A stretch of 30,203 nt of DNA from Parcubacteria group bacterium GW2011_GWA2_45_30. Lineage in GTDB: Bacteria; Patescibacteriota; Minisyncoccia; Sungbacterales; HO2-52-23. The stretch is from NCBI GenBank assembly GCA_001001625.1, contig LCKU01000001.1, positions 1-30,203 on the forward strand. Reading direction: 5' to 3'. Under the pieces are notes generated by a model. The model did no database searches. It saw only the letters and a program-made list of their open reading frames with translations, and was not told the DNA's origin. The stretch's first letter is position 1; every line of letters starts with the position of its first letter. Positions 15,611 through 23,340 of this stretch are shown here, in pieces. The translations under genes and the position numbers were made by a program.

Positions 15611-15632
15611 CGCCCAAAGGGGGCGATTTTTT
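15611..15632 (+). terminator. Intrinsic terminator of the small plus-strand gene
   Basis: A CGCCC/GGGCG stem with a 5-nt loop is followed by A and six T on the plus strand. The T tract touches the gdhA stop codon. Confidence 0.75.
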
Positions 15633-16890
15633 ATTCCATAATCGCCTCCGCGACCCTCGTAATCGCCCGCACATATGACGCCAGACGCCAAGCAATATTA
15701 CGCTCCTCTTTAATTTTTTGTACTTCCCGAAAAGCTTCGGTTAGTTTCTCATCAATTTTAGCAAGAACTTCGTCCTCGCTCCATTGCTCTCTTTTTTTAT
15801 TCTGTATCCACTCAAAATAGGAACCGACCACTCCCCCGCTATTGGCTAAAATATCCGGCAATACTTCAATTCCTCGCTCGGTGAGTATTTTTTCGGCCTC
15901 CGGCGTTACCGGCCCGTTGGCCATTTCCAAAATAACTTTGGCGCCGATTTTTTCGGCATTTTTTCCGTTGATTACATCTTCAAGCGCAGCCGGAATCAGA
16001 ATATCCACCGGCATCTGCAATAGATCATCGTTGGTAAATTCGCGACAAGGAGTACCAGATGCCAACCGTTCCTCGGAAACCGCATAACATTTAGCGCGAT
16101 CAATCAAGCCGGTTCTTTCTTTTACATCCAAAACTTTTTTAATATCAATACCGTCTTCTTCATGAAGCGCGCCCTTGGAGTCGGAAATGGCAACGATTTT
16201 AAATCCTTTTTCATAGAGAATCTTGGCAATGTTTGCGCCCACATTTCCGAAGCCCTGTACTGCCACTGTTTCAAATTTTAGGTTGTAGGTTATAGGTTGT
16301 AGGTTAAGAAACTCACGCAAAATCACGTAACCGCCGAATCCTGTGGCAATGTCGCGGCCGCAGGATCCGCCTTTATCTATGGATTTTCCAGTAAAAGTCG
16401 CTGGAGACCACTTTCCGACCAATTTCGAATATTCATCCGTCATCCAATCCATAATTTGCGGCGTGGTGCCAACATCCGGTGCCGGAATATCTTTGTCCAG
16501 ACCGATTTCTTGCCAAATCGCACGGATATAGGCGCGAGAAAGTTCTTCCAATTCCTGCGAGGACAACTTACGCGGATCTACTTTTACCGCGCCCTTTGCT
16601 CCGCCAAACGGCAATTCGGCGAGCGAAGTTTTCAAAGTCATTAAAGAGGCCAGTGCTTTTACTTCATCTAAATTTGAATCAGGATGGTAGCGAATACCAC
16701 CCTTATACGGCCCAAGGGTGTTATTATGCTGAACCCGCCAGGCCTGTAACTTTTGGCCGGAACCGGTTGAAATTTCAAATTCCAATACTTTATCCGGTTT
16801 TTCCAGGCGTGTTAAAATATCGCCTGATATATGGGTGATCCGTACGGCGTCTTCAATGAATTTTTGGGTGTTTTCGAAAAAGCTTGACAA
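15631..16890 (-). CDS. gdhA: Glutamate dehydrogenase (Glu/Leu/Phe/Val dehydrogenase family)
   Basis: Interconverts glutamate and 2-oxoglutarate plus ammonia with NAD(P)H. The N-terminal domain has VQHNNTLGPYKGGIRYHP (about 53-70), Lys87 in MTLK and the catalytic Lys99 in ELPFGGAKGAVKVDP. The Rossmann domain has VAVQGFGNVGANIAKIL (about 209-225) and later ILEMANGPVTPEAEKIL and LANSGGVVGSYFEW. Its 419 residues are normal for the hexameric class. The start is a TTG at 16890: an in-frame TAA lies two codons upstream and the next internal ATG is too late. A repeat-derived insert (about residues 195-206) sits just before the Rossmann domain. It is divergent from the gene at 16943. Confidence 0.95.
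   Translation of the reverse strand: MSSFFENTQKFIEDAVRITHISGDILTRLEKPDKVLEFEISTGSGQKLQAWRVQHNNTLGPYKGGIRYHPDSNLDEVKALASLMTLKTSLAELPFGGAKGAVKVDPRKLSSQELEELSRAYIRAIWQEIGLDKDIPAPDVGTTPQIMDWMTDEYSKLVGKWSPATFTGKSIDKGGSCGRDIATGFGGYVILREFLNLQPITYNLKFETVAVQGFGNVGANIAKILYEKGFKIVAISDSKGALHEEDGIDIKKVLDVKERTGLIDRAKCYAVSEERLASGTPCREFTNDDLLQMPVDILIPAALEDVINGKNAEKIGAKVILEMANGPVTPEAEKILTERGIEVLPDILANSGGVVGSYFEWIQNKKREQWSEDEVLAKIDEKLTEAFREVQKIKEERNIAWRLASYVRAITRVAEAIME
16278..16308. repeat. Word-like degenerate repeat inside gdhA
   Basis: On the plus strand four copies of a GGTTGTA/GGTTATA word occur in tandem. In frame they encode LNLQPITYNL near residues 195-205, in the linker between the substrate and NAD domains. 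The word is unrelated to those in alr and proS. Confidence 0.7.
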
Positions 16891-16942
16891 ATTTTATTGA
16901 TCTGTTATCTTAATTAAAGGTCTTGAAAAAACGAGGTGTCCA

Positions 16943-17422
16943 ATGACGAAGTTATTAAAATTTTGCTGTTTTTTATTGCTTATAAGCATATGTTGGACTA
17001 GTTGGGAAGTACTACTTGATGAGACGCTAAAAACTCATGTTATCTCTGAAAAAATTCTCAACCTTTTATACATTCAGGTCGGCGAACTAATCTTACTCCT
17101 TGGCTGTTCTATTTTCTGTGATCTGTACAGTGATTCGCGCAAATATATCTGTACGTCTTTATTAATTTTAGGGTTTGCCGTAGTGCTAAGTATTACATTC
17201 CCGGCTTTTATCGCTGTACTTTTTATTCCGCCTTTGAGTTATTTACCTTGGCACATCGTAACTCTTCGCGCTTTGGCACTTACGATGTTTCTTCTTGGAG
17301 GAATAGGCACACTAGGAATGGTCACTATATTTTCTTATCGCTTTGATCCGATTATTCTTAAATATGTATGGGGGATGAAGCCGGGGCCGTGGCATAAAGA
17401 ACGTTTTATGAACAAATTTTAG
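16943..17422 (+). CDS. Four-helix membrane protein, unknown function
   Basis: An unrecognised 159-residue hydrophobic protein. Likely membrane segments are about 5-20 (FCCFLLLISICW), 45-62 (VGELILLLGCSIFCDLY), 70-97 (CTSLLILGFAVVLSITFPAFIA) and 105-132 (WHIVTLRALALTMFLLGGIGTL), with a polar tail (GMKPGPWHKERF). A GAGGTG Shine-Dalgarno lies about 6 nt before the ATG and a hairpin terminator follows directly after the TAG. It is divergent from gdhA with a 52-bp gap. It stands as a single-gene unit, like the other two small plus-strand genes. Confidence 0.65.
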   Translation: MTKLLKFCCFLLLISICWTSWEVLLDETLKTHVISEKILNLLYIQVGELILLLGCSIFCDLYSDSRKYICTSLLILGFAVVLSITFPAFIAVLFIPPLSYLPWHIVTLRALALTMFLLGGIGTLGMVTIFSYRFDPIILKYVWGMKPGPWHKERFMNKF

Positions 17423-17445
17423 ATCCGGGGCAAACTCGGATTTTT
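17423..17445 (+). terminator. Likely terminator after the four-helix membrane protein gene
   Basis: A 5-bp ATCCG/CGGAT stem with a 9-nt loop is followed by TTTTC on the plus strand, immediately after the stop codon. The stem is weak, so the call is moderate. Confidence 0.5.
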
Positions 17446-17484
17446 CATTATTCAACTAACCTGCCAGTTAGAATTCTCTATAGA

Positions 17485-18468
17485 TCACCCATTCGGATAA
17501 GATTCTGTCGCAGGGCTCTCTTTTTTTCTCTGTAACAAGTAATTATATGCGCCAAGGGCAGCTTTTACCGCATCTCCGGCCGAGATGTTGTTTTGCTTGT
17601 AAGGATCATCTGTGATGTCTCCGGCGGCAAAAATTCCGGGACGCGAAGTGGAGGCATGCTTGGAATCAATAACTATTTGGCCGTATTTATCAAGATCCAC
17701 CAATCCTTTTACCATCTCAGAATTGGGAACTGATCCGATTTCAACAAATATCCCACCGACTTCCAAAATTTTTTCTTCACTGGTTTTACGATCTTTGTAT
17801 TTCAAACCGGACACGAATTTATCGCCAAGCACTTCAAGCGTTTGCGCGTTCAAAATAACCGTCTTTAACTTCGTATTTTTCTTGATTTCTTCCTGCGTTA
17901 CCGGATCACCCTTAAGCGCCTCGCCATATTCCACCAAATAAACTTCCTCGGCATACGGAAAAAGATCAATCACGGCTTCAAGTCCGGCATTTCCTCCGCC
18001 TACCACCACGACTTTTTTTCCACTAAATAACGGAGCATCACAGGTTGAACAATACGCCACTCCTTTGCCGTTTAAGCGGTCCTCTCCGGGTATGCCGAGT
18101 TTTCGCCGTCGTGCGCCAGCGGCAAGAATCACCGCTTTTCCTTCATATACATTTCCCGGCTCGGTTTTTACCTGAAAATCACAATTCCGACCGCCATCCG
18201 TACATTTAATTGATTTGACTTCCACCGCTCTTTCCGGCGTTTTAATATCAACCACATCTGAATACGCCCGCACATGATTTTCAAATTTCTTGGCCAGATC
18301 AAAACCGGATATATGCGGCTCGCCGATCCAATTTTGAATATCATCCGACACAATGGATTGTCCGCCGAAGGATTCGGTAATTAAAACGGTTTTTAATTTT
18401 TTGCGCGCACAATAAACCGCCGCCGCAGCTGCGGCCGGACCTCCGCCTATGATAATAACGTCATACAT
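17485..18468 (-). CDS. trxB: Thioredoxin reductase-like FAD/NAD(P) disulfide oxidoreductase
   Basis: A flavoprotein that passes electrons from NAD(P)H to a thioredoxin or glutaredoxin partner. From ATG 18468 it has 327 residues. The FAD motif is IIIGGGPAAAAAAVYCARK (about 5-23), the redox-active pair is Cys140/Cys143 in AYCSTCDAP, the nucleotide motif is VVVVGGGNAGLEAVIDL, and the C-terminal FAD motif is PGIFAAGDITDD. The longer frame to 18519 adds a Cys-rich peptide encoded by a repeat tract and is not a convincing N-terminus. It follows the DUF3105 gene by 70 nt. The glutaredoxin at 27534-27767 is a possible partner, but this is an inference. Confidence 0.92.
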   Translation of the reverse strand: MYDVIIIGGGPAAAAAAVYCARKKLKTVLITESFGGQSIVSDDIQNWIGEPHISGFDLAKKFENHVRAYSDVVDIKTPERAVEVKSIKCTDGGRNCDFQVKTEPGNVYEGKAVILAAGARRRKLGIPGEDRLNGKGVAYCSTCDAPLFSGKKVVVVGGGNAGLEAVIDLFPYAEEVYLVEYGEALKGDPVTQEEIKKNTKLKTVILNAQTLEVLGDKFVSGLKYKDRKTSEEKILEVGGIFVEIGSVPNSEMVKGLVDLDKYGQIVIDSKHASTSRPGIFAAGDITDDPYKQNNISAGDAVKAALGAYNYLLQRKKESPATESYPNG

Positions 18469-18488
18469 ATGGATGTAGAGGCAATCAT

Positions 18489-18535
18489 AAACGCAACTAT
18501 TTACGCAACAATTACGCAAATTGCGTTTAATATTG
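18489..18535. repeat. Word-like degenerate repeat upstream of trxB
   Basis: Copies of ACGCAACT/ACGCAACA/ACGCAAAT are followed by the complement TTGCGTTTA. It fills the DUF3105-trxB gap and creates a false N-terminal extension of the trxB frame. Confidence 0.65.
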
Positions 18536-18538
18536 CTT

Positions 18539-19177
18539 CTACGGTTGAACGCTTTTCGGGTCTATCCCGGGCACGGTATCCGGCACTAATTCCGGGCCGC
18601 GGTTTTTGAATCCCCGATAAAACGCGCGAATCTGGTCTTTTTCCGAATCAGTCAGATGTTCCCCGGATACATCAAATTTTAAAACCCTGGTCCAAGCCGT
18701 AACCGCGATATCCGCGTCATTGGCGGAACGCGGAGCCATGACAATTTTTGATCCGCCGAATTCTTTTATAATTCCTTTCAAATCGTCAACAATTGTCAGC
18801 GATACAGCCGGTCGGTACGCAATCCAAATTCCACCATGCTCCAAATTATGGATAAATAGCATATCATTAACCTCATAGTCATAAATACCCCAATTGGCCT
18901 GCTGGCCATAGTGGCCGCCGGATGAAGGAGGATTAGAACTATAGGGTTTGGGCGGAGTATCATTTAAACCAATATGCTTTTGCCCCACATCCTCATAATA
19001 TGCACCGGGAAGATTTGCCGTCTTTTCCTTGTTATAACGCACAATCCAATAAATACTGCCCGCCAATATGACCACGACCGCGATAATCCAAATAACGCGC
19101 TTTAATTTTTCCCTCCGCGCCGCCTCTACGGCACGAATTTTCTTAAATTCTCCTTTTGAAAAATTAATATCTGCCAT
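18539..19177 (-). CDS. DUF3105 membrane-anchored protein
   Basis: A 212-residue protein with a charged N-terminus (1-26), one membrane segment (about 27-46, VIWIIAVVVILAGSIYWIV) and an outside domain that fits DUF3105. Diagnostic stretches are PYSSNPPSSGGHYGQQANWG (about 78-97) and MLFIHNLEHGGIWIAYRP (about 106-123), whose conserved His residues could bind a metal. The function of DUF3105 is unknown. The family is common in actinobacteria and Patescibacteria. It lies upstream of trxB on the same strand, suggesting a redox or envelope role, which is only an inference. An extended -10 box ends 6 nt before the ATG. Confidence 0.85.
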   Translation of the reverse strand: MADINFSKGEFKKIRAVEAARREKLKRVIWIIAVVVILAGSIYWIVRYNKEKTANLPGAYYEDVGQKHIGLNDTPPKPYSSNPPSSGGHYGQQANWGIYDYEVNDMLFIHNLEHGGIWIAYRPAVSLTIVDDLKGIIKEFGGSKIVMAPRSANDADIAVTAWTRVLKFDVSGEHLTDSEKDQIRAFYRGFKNRGPELVPDTVPGIDPKSVQP

Positions 19178-19183
19178 ATATAT

Positions 19184-19192
19184 AAAATATCA
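19184..19192 (-). promoter_or_regulatory. Extended -10 (TGATATTTT) of the DUF3105 gene, leaderless geometry
   Basis: On the minus strand TGATATTTT is followed by exactly 6 nt and the ATG at 19177. There is no Shine-Dalgarno between them. Confidence 0.5.
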
Positions 19193-19270
19193 TGAGTTCT
19201 CTTTTTTTACAAATTTGCCCTAATATGCGTTTTAAGTTATCGTAATAATAGTTCGTTAAAAGAGGTAAAA

Positions 19271-19516
19271 ATGCCGAAAAAACATGACCACGAATTTTAT
19301 CTGATTTTTGTACAAATTAAATCATATTATGTATTGCTCAGAAAATGCCAAGTAAAAGGCTGCGAAAAAATTTTAACGAAGCGCTTCGGCATAACTACAT
19401 CCAGACCAGGGTGTAGGAGTATCCATAAATATTCATTTACCCGCCTACCGCAAAGATTGACTACGGATATTCGAAAAATCATCAAAAATATCCAACTCAA
19501 TATCAACAAGCAATAA
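19271..19516 (+). CDS. Small basic protein, unknown; tentative gene
   Basis: An unrecognised 81-residue, lysine/arginine-rich frame on the plus strand with three cysteines (CQVKGC and a later PGC), possibly a metal site. A GAGGT Shine-Dalgarno lies 5 nt before the ATG, the same signal type as in the other two plus-strand orphans. It occupies the only gap of more than 300 bases between clear genes (19178-19526). It has no membrane segment, no visible terminator and no recognisable family, so it may not be real. Confidence 0.4.
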   Translation: MPKKHDHEFYLIFVQIKSYYVLLRKCQVKGCEKILTKRFGITTSRPGCRSIHKYSFTRLPQRLTTDIRKIIKNIQLNINKQ

Positions 19517-19526
19517 AAAAACACTT

Positions 19527-20375
19527 TTATAATCGATCTTTTTTCGCGCGCTGCTGTCGCAAATATATAAGTGCCCCGTATAATCCCCCGAAGTCGCCCA
19601 AAGCGGCTTTTTTTATCGGCGGGGGAGGCAAAATGCGCTGATAGATTTTATCCAAATGCGCCCGTACACGCGACATGGGGATAATGTTCATCACCGACCC
19701 TCCGACCACAATAATATCGGGCGACCAGAACACAATTACGTTGTTCAAGGCAACCGCAAGCCATCGCGCCAATTCATTTTGTATAACCCGGCGTTTTATT
19801 AAAGCTGGGTCTTTATGAAAGCGTTTTTTTATGCCGTTGCCTGAAAGATAAGTGCGGAGCCGCGTATCATCCCAACTTTTTCTATACGCGCCCGCATTGA
19901 CAATCTCATATGAGGGCTCATAACCACGCGCATGCGGATCAATTTTTCCATTAACTATTTTTGCCCCGCCCAAACCAGTGCTTACCGTAATATAGGCAAC
20001 GATCTCTTTGCTCTTACCTGCCCAGAATTTGGCCTCCCCCAGTCCCGCCAAGGCGGCATCATTTTCTAAATACGTCGGGACGCGAAAAACCTTCTCAAAT
20101 TTTTCTTTCAGATACACTCCCATCCATCCCTTGATATTGGCTCCGCCGCCTACAATAATAGATTTTCTACGGTCAAATGATCCGGCGATTCCTCCTGCAA
20201 CCGCCTTGATTTTTTCCCCCGCCGCAAGTTCTTGCGCTGCATCCAAAATTATCTTAATCCCCTTACGGGCAGTTTTAGGCGTTGGTATAACTCTAACTTT
20301 TCCAAGCCGCTTGCCATCAAAAGATACCCCGATCCGGGTTTTAGTTCCACCAATATCAAAAAGGATATATACCAT
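19527..20375 (-). CDS. ROK-family sugar kinase (glucokinase-like)
   Basis: A protein of 282 residues with the ASKHA sugar-kinase fold. Phosphate-binding DIGGTKTRIGV (about residues 7-17), the catalytic-Asp motif YLENDAALAGLGEA (about 101-114) and the second phosphate loop VSTGLGGAKIVNGKID (about 131-146) are present. The family's usual zinc-binding cysteine cluster is not seen. It probably phosphorylates glucose or a related hexose, feeding the sugar genes next door. It is divergently transcribed from a GH13 gene with only 30 bp between start codons, from a symmetric promoter. The substrate cannot be told from sequence. A ROK-type regulator is unlikely, as there is no helix-turn-helix domain. 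Confidence 0.85.
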   Translation of the reverse strand: MVYILFDIGGTKTRIGVSFDGKRLGKVRVIPTPKTARKGIKIILDAAQELAAGEKIKAVAGGIAGSFDRRKSIIVGGGANIKGWMGVYLKEKFEKVFRVPTYLENDAALAGLGEAKFWAGKSKEIVAYITVSTGLGGAKIVNGKIDPHARGYEPSYEIVNAGAYRKSWDDTRLRTYLSGNGIKKRFHKDPALIKRRVIQNELARWLAVALNNVIVFWSPDIIVVGGSVMNIIPMSRVRAHLDKIYQRILPPPPIKKAALGDFGGLYGALIYLRQQRAKKDRL

Positions 20376-20381
20376 TTTGCT

Positions 20382-20402
20382 ATTATATCATGATATAATG
20401 TT
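20382..20402. promoter_or_regulatory. Symmetric divergent promoter of ROK kinase and GH13 genes
   Basis: An 18-bp perfect palindrome (ATTATATCATGATATAAT, 20382-20399) carries an extended -10 (TGATATAAT) on each strand. Each TATAAT is followed by exactly 6 nt and then an ATG (20375 on minus, 20406 on plus). Both mRNAs should be leaderless. The two promoters overlap, so they should compete for polymerase. No strong -35 is visible for either. Confidence 0.75.
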
Positions 20403-20405
20403 TAT

Positions 20406-21713
20406 ATGAACAAGAAGTATTGGTGGCAATCAGCAGTATTCTACGAGCTCTATGTGGACAAATTTGCCGATGATTTCCGCGGACTTGCCAAACGGCTGGA
20501 TTATTTGGAGACGCTTGGCATAACCGCCATTCACATTCTTCCCCATTACCCATCTCCCATGGTGGATGACGGATATGATGTTTCTGATTACCGGAATGTC
20601 AGGCCGGAACTCGGTACACTCAAAGATTTTGAAATATTTATGCGCGAAGCGAAAAAACGCGAAATTCACGTAATTCTTGATTTGGTGCTGAACCACGTGT
20701 CACAGGAACACCCATGGTTTAAAGCTGCACGAAATTCAAAAACCGATCCGATGCGCGATTTTTTTCTTTGGTCCGAAACCGGAAAAGAACTGCGAGATAC
20801 GCCAAATATGTTTCCGCACTTAAAACTACAAAATTCACAAAATTGGATATATAATCCCGCAACACGTGATTATTATTTTACAACATTTTATGCCGAACAG
20901 CCGGACTTAAATTGGAATAATTCTAAAGTTTTTACGGAAATGACATCCATCATGGATTTCTGGATTAATTTGGGCGTTGACGGATTTAGAATTGACGCCG
21001 CCGGACATCTTATCAAAAAAGAGGATACGGGATCAAAAGGTATTCCGGAAACGCATGTAATCTTGAAACAAATCCGCGCGCATCTTGAAACATGCGCGCC
21101 GCACGCAATGCTGCTCGCCGAAGCACATGATCAGATTGAATTAGTAAAACAATATTTCGGCGGAGAAAATTGTGATGAGTGCCACGTGGTGTATCATTTC
21201 CCTCTGGCGGAACAATTGATTCTGGCAGCGTTAAGAGATGACAATTCATCCGTAAATAATATGGTTCGCGCGTCTTTTGACATCCCCGTCAACGGCCGTT
21301 GGGCCGCTTTTTTACGCAATCATGATGAACTTTCTCTGGCTACCTTATCAGATGCGGAACGAAACGAACTCTTTGCCTATTGCGATCCTGAACACAAATA
21401 CGCATTTCCAACCGGCAGTAATATTTCAATGCGTATGGCAAATATATTCAAAAAGAACCCGGAAAAAATACGCCCGGCATTTGATATGTTGCTGCGATTA
21501 CCCGCCGTGCCGATTATTTATTACGGAGAAGAAATCGGAATGGAAAACGATACTACGATTGGAACGCCTCGCGATACGCGCCGCTATGTTCGCGGAAAAT
21601 TTGACTGGCAACTTGCAAAAATTCAACAAAGTGATCCTGACTCTTTATTTAATTTTATAGGGAAACTCACACGGGAACATATGCGCGTCGCGCAACGCGG
21701 ACTTAAATCATAA
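20406..21713 (+). CDS. GH13 alpha-amylase/trehalose-synthase-like protein
   Basis: A protein of 435 residues with a GH13 (beta/alpha)8 barrel. The first conserved region is VILDLVLNHVS (about 89-99). Nucleophile Asp197 lies in DGFRIDAAGHL, acid/base Glu239 in MLLAEAHDQ, and transition-state Asp307 in FLRNHDELS. The opening WWQSAVFYELYVDKFADDF resembles trehalose synthase and related alpha-glucosyl enzymes. It ends soon after the barrel, with no clear C-terminal beta-sandwich, so it is shorter than trehalose synthases (about 550). There is no signal peptide, so it is cytoplasmic. It converges on glgA with a 6-bp overlap of stop regions. It probably acts on alpha-glucans or glucosides made or stored by the cell. 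Confidence 0.88.
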   Translation: MNKKYWWQSAVFYELYVDKFADDFRGLAKRLDYLETLGITAIHILPHYPSPMVDDGYDVSDYRNVRPELGTLKDFEIFMREAKKREIHVILDLVLNHVSQEHPWFKAARNSKTDPMRDFFLWSETGKELRDTPNMFPHLKLQNSQNWIYNPATRDYYFTTFYAEQPDLNWNNSKVFTEMTSIMDFWINLGVDGFRIDAAGHLIKKEDTGSKGIPETHVILKQIRAHLETCAPHAMLLAEAHDQIELVKQYFGGENCDECHVVYHFPLAEQLILAALRDDNSSVNNMVRASFDIPVNGRWAAFLRNHDELSLATLSDAERNELFAYCDPEHKYAFPTGSNISMRMANIFKKNPEKIRPAFDMLLRLPAVPIIYYGEEIGMENDTTIGTPRDTRRYVRGKFDWQLAKIQQSDPDSLFNFIGKLTREHMRVAQRGLKS

Positions 21714-23312
21714 ACCCGGCTTCAAACCGCGAGTCAAGTGGTGCGGAGTATCCGGAGGAATATAATGCGGTTTTATGCCGTTTCTGGCATGAAAATCCGC
21801 GGCAAGATAGAAAAGACGTTCATATTCCTTGGCCGATCTTTCCCAGGAAAAATCTTTCTCCATAGCCGAACATTGAAGCTTTCGCCAAGATGCGTGATGC
21901 TTCCAATTTACGAATGAACGTATAAGCGCAATCAAAAATGCCATAGGATTAAATTCATCAAAGAGAAAGCCGGTTCCTTCCTGGGTTTCTGGATTAAAAT
22001 CTTCAATGGTATCGGCCAGTCCCCCTACGCGCCGCGCCACCGGAATAGCGCCATAACGCATGGCCTCCATCTGGGTAAGACCCGAGGGCTCAAAATTAGA
22101 AGGCACTAACACCACATCCGCTCCCGCAAAAATCAAATGGGGCAATACTCCGTCAAATTGCAATTGCGCTCTTACTTGATCTGGAAATTTTTTCTCAAGA
22201 TCCTGGAAATAAGTCATGATTTCAATCTCGCCCGTACCCATAATTATAATCTGAGATCTGGTTTCTTTGAGAAAGGACTCTATGACGGGCGGAAAAAGCG
22301 AGAATCCTTTTTGCTTTGTCAGCCGCGATACAATTCCGGACAAAAAAATCTGTTGACCCTGCGGCAAGCCGAAATGTTTCTGCAGGTATATTTTATTTTC
22401 ACCTCTCCGTTCCAGATTTTTTACGGAGAAATTAGCGGCCAAATAATTATCGGCGGCCGGATTATTGGTTTCGTAATCAATCCCGTTTAAAATTCCGAAA
22501 ATGCGATCGCGGCGCTCGCGCAAAATGCCGTCCAGCCCCTCTCCAAATTCTTCGGTCATGATCTCTTGCGCGTATTTCTGCGAAACCGTATTGATGACAT
22601 CGGCATACAAAATTCCGCGGCGCATCGCATTAATATTTTCCATACGCAGATCAAAAAAATCAGGTATGGATCCGTAACCATTATCCAACTCAGATTCCGG
22701 TATAAACCGGTGATCGCCCTGCGGTCCTTGCGAATTCAAATTATGAATAGAAAATACGCTGGCAATTTTCCGAATTTTTTTGTATTCGCGGTAATCCGTG
22801 GCCAAAAAATTCGGCAAAAAACCGGTCATCCAGTCGGTAGCTACCAAAATATCCGGCAGCCAGTCACTCCCATGATTTAAAAATTCCAGACAACCACGCG
22901 TAAGAAGCGCAAAACGCACCGCATCGTCTTTGTATCCGTAAATATTGGAGCGCAATTCGTAATATTCTTTGTTTTCCAAAAAATAAGTGATAGTGGGGCT
23001 GTGCGGATCATCCGTTGAATCACAACGAAGCACATTACAAATCAAGCGCGTACCGCTTTGTTCCGGAGCTGTAGGCACATCCAGACCCTCATATTCCATA
23101 TTAAACGGAGGAAGGGATCGCTCAATCGTGCCGTAACGCGGAATCATGACCCGCGCATCATGCCCCAATTTATTTAAAGCCCTCGGCAAAGAAAACATTA
23201 TCTCGCCCAGACCCCCAACTTTGGCAAACGGCGCTTCTTCAGAAGTAACAAAAAGAATCCTCAACGGAGGTTTTTTGCCTAGAAATTTAATTAAATCATT
23301 AGCAAAGCGCAT
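21708..23312 (-). CDS. glgA: Glycogen/starch synthase (GT5)
   Basis: A 534-residue GT-B glycosyltransferase that extends alpha-1,4-glucan from ADP- or UDP-glucose. The N-terminal domain has FAKVGGLGEIMFSLPRALN (usual KTGGL loop as KVGGL) and FSIHNLNSQGPQGD. The C-terminal domain has LSGIVSRLTKQKGFSL and VPSNFEPSGLTQMEAMRYG, followed by GAIPVARRVGGLADTI, which includes the conserved Glu of the donor site. The start is ATG 23312, 28 nt after the phosphosugar isomerase gene. No glgC or branching enzyme is in the window, so the donor sugar source is unknown. Confidence 0.93.
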   Translation of the reverse strand: MRFANDLIKFLGKKPPLRILFVTSEEAPFAKVGGLGEIMFSLPRALNKLGHDARVMIPRYGTIERSLPPFNMEYEGLDVPTAPEQSGTRLICNVLRCDSTDDPHSPTITYFLENKEYYELRSNIYGYKDDAVRFALLTRGCLEFLNHGSDWLPDILVATDWMTGFLPNFLATDYREYKKIRKIASVFSIHNLNSQGPQGDHRFIPESELDNGYGSIPDFFDLRMENINAMRRGILYADVINTVSQKYAQEIMTEEFGEGLDGILRERRDRIFGILNGIDYETNNPAADNYLAANFSVKNLERRGENKIYLQKHFGLPQGQQIFLSGIVSRLTKQKGFSLFPPVIESFLKETRSQIIIMGTGEIEIMTYFQDLEKKFPDQVRAQLQFDGVLPHLIFAGADVVLVPSNFEPSGLTQMEAMRYGAIPVARRVGGLADTIEDFNPETQEGTGFLFDEFNPMAFLIALIRSFVNWKHHASWRKLQCSAMEKDFSWERSAKEYERLFYLAADFHARNGIKPHYIPPDTPHHLTRGLKPGL

Positions 23313-23340
23313 AAAACATTACAGTTTTTAGAAAAATTTG

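Noticed and set aside
18469..18519. N-terminal Cys-rich extension of trxB
   Set aside because: It is encoded by a non-coding repeat tract, and the FAD motif normally begins within a few residues of the true start.
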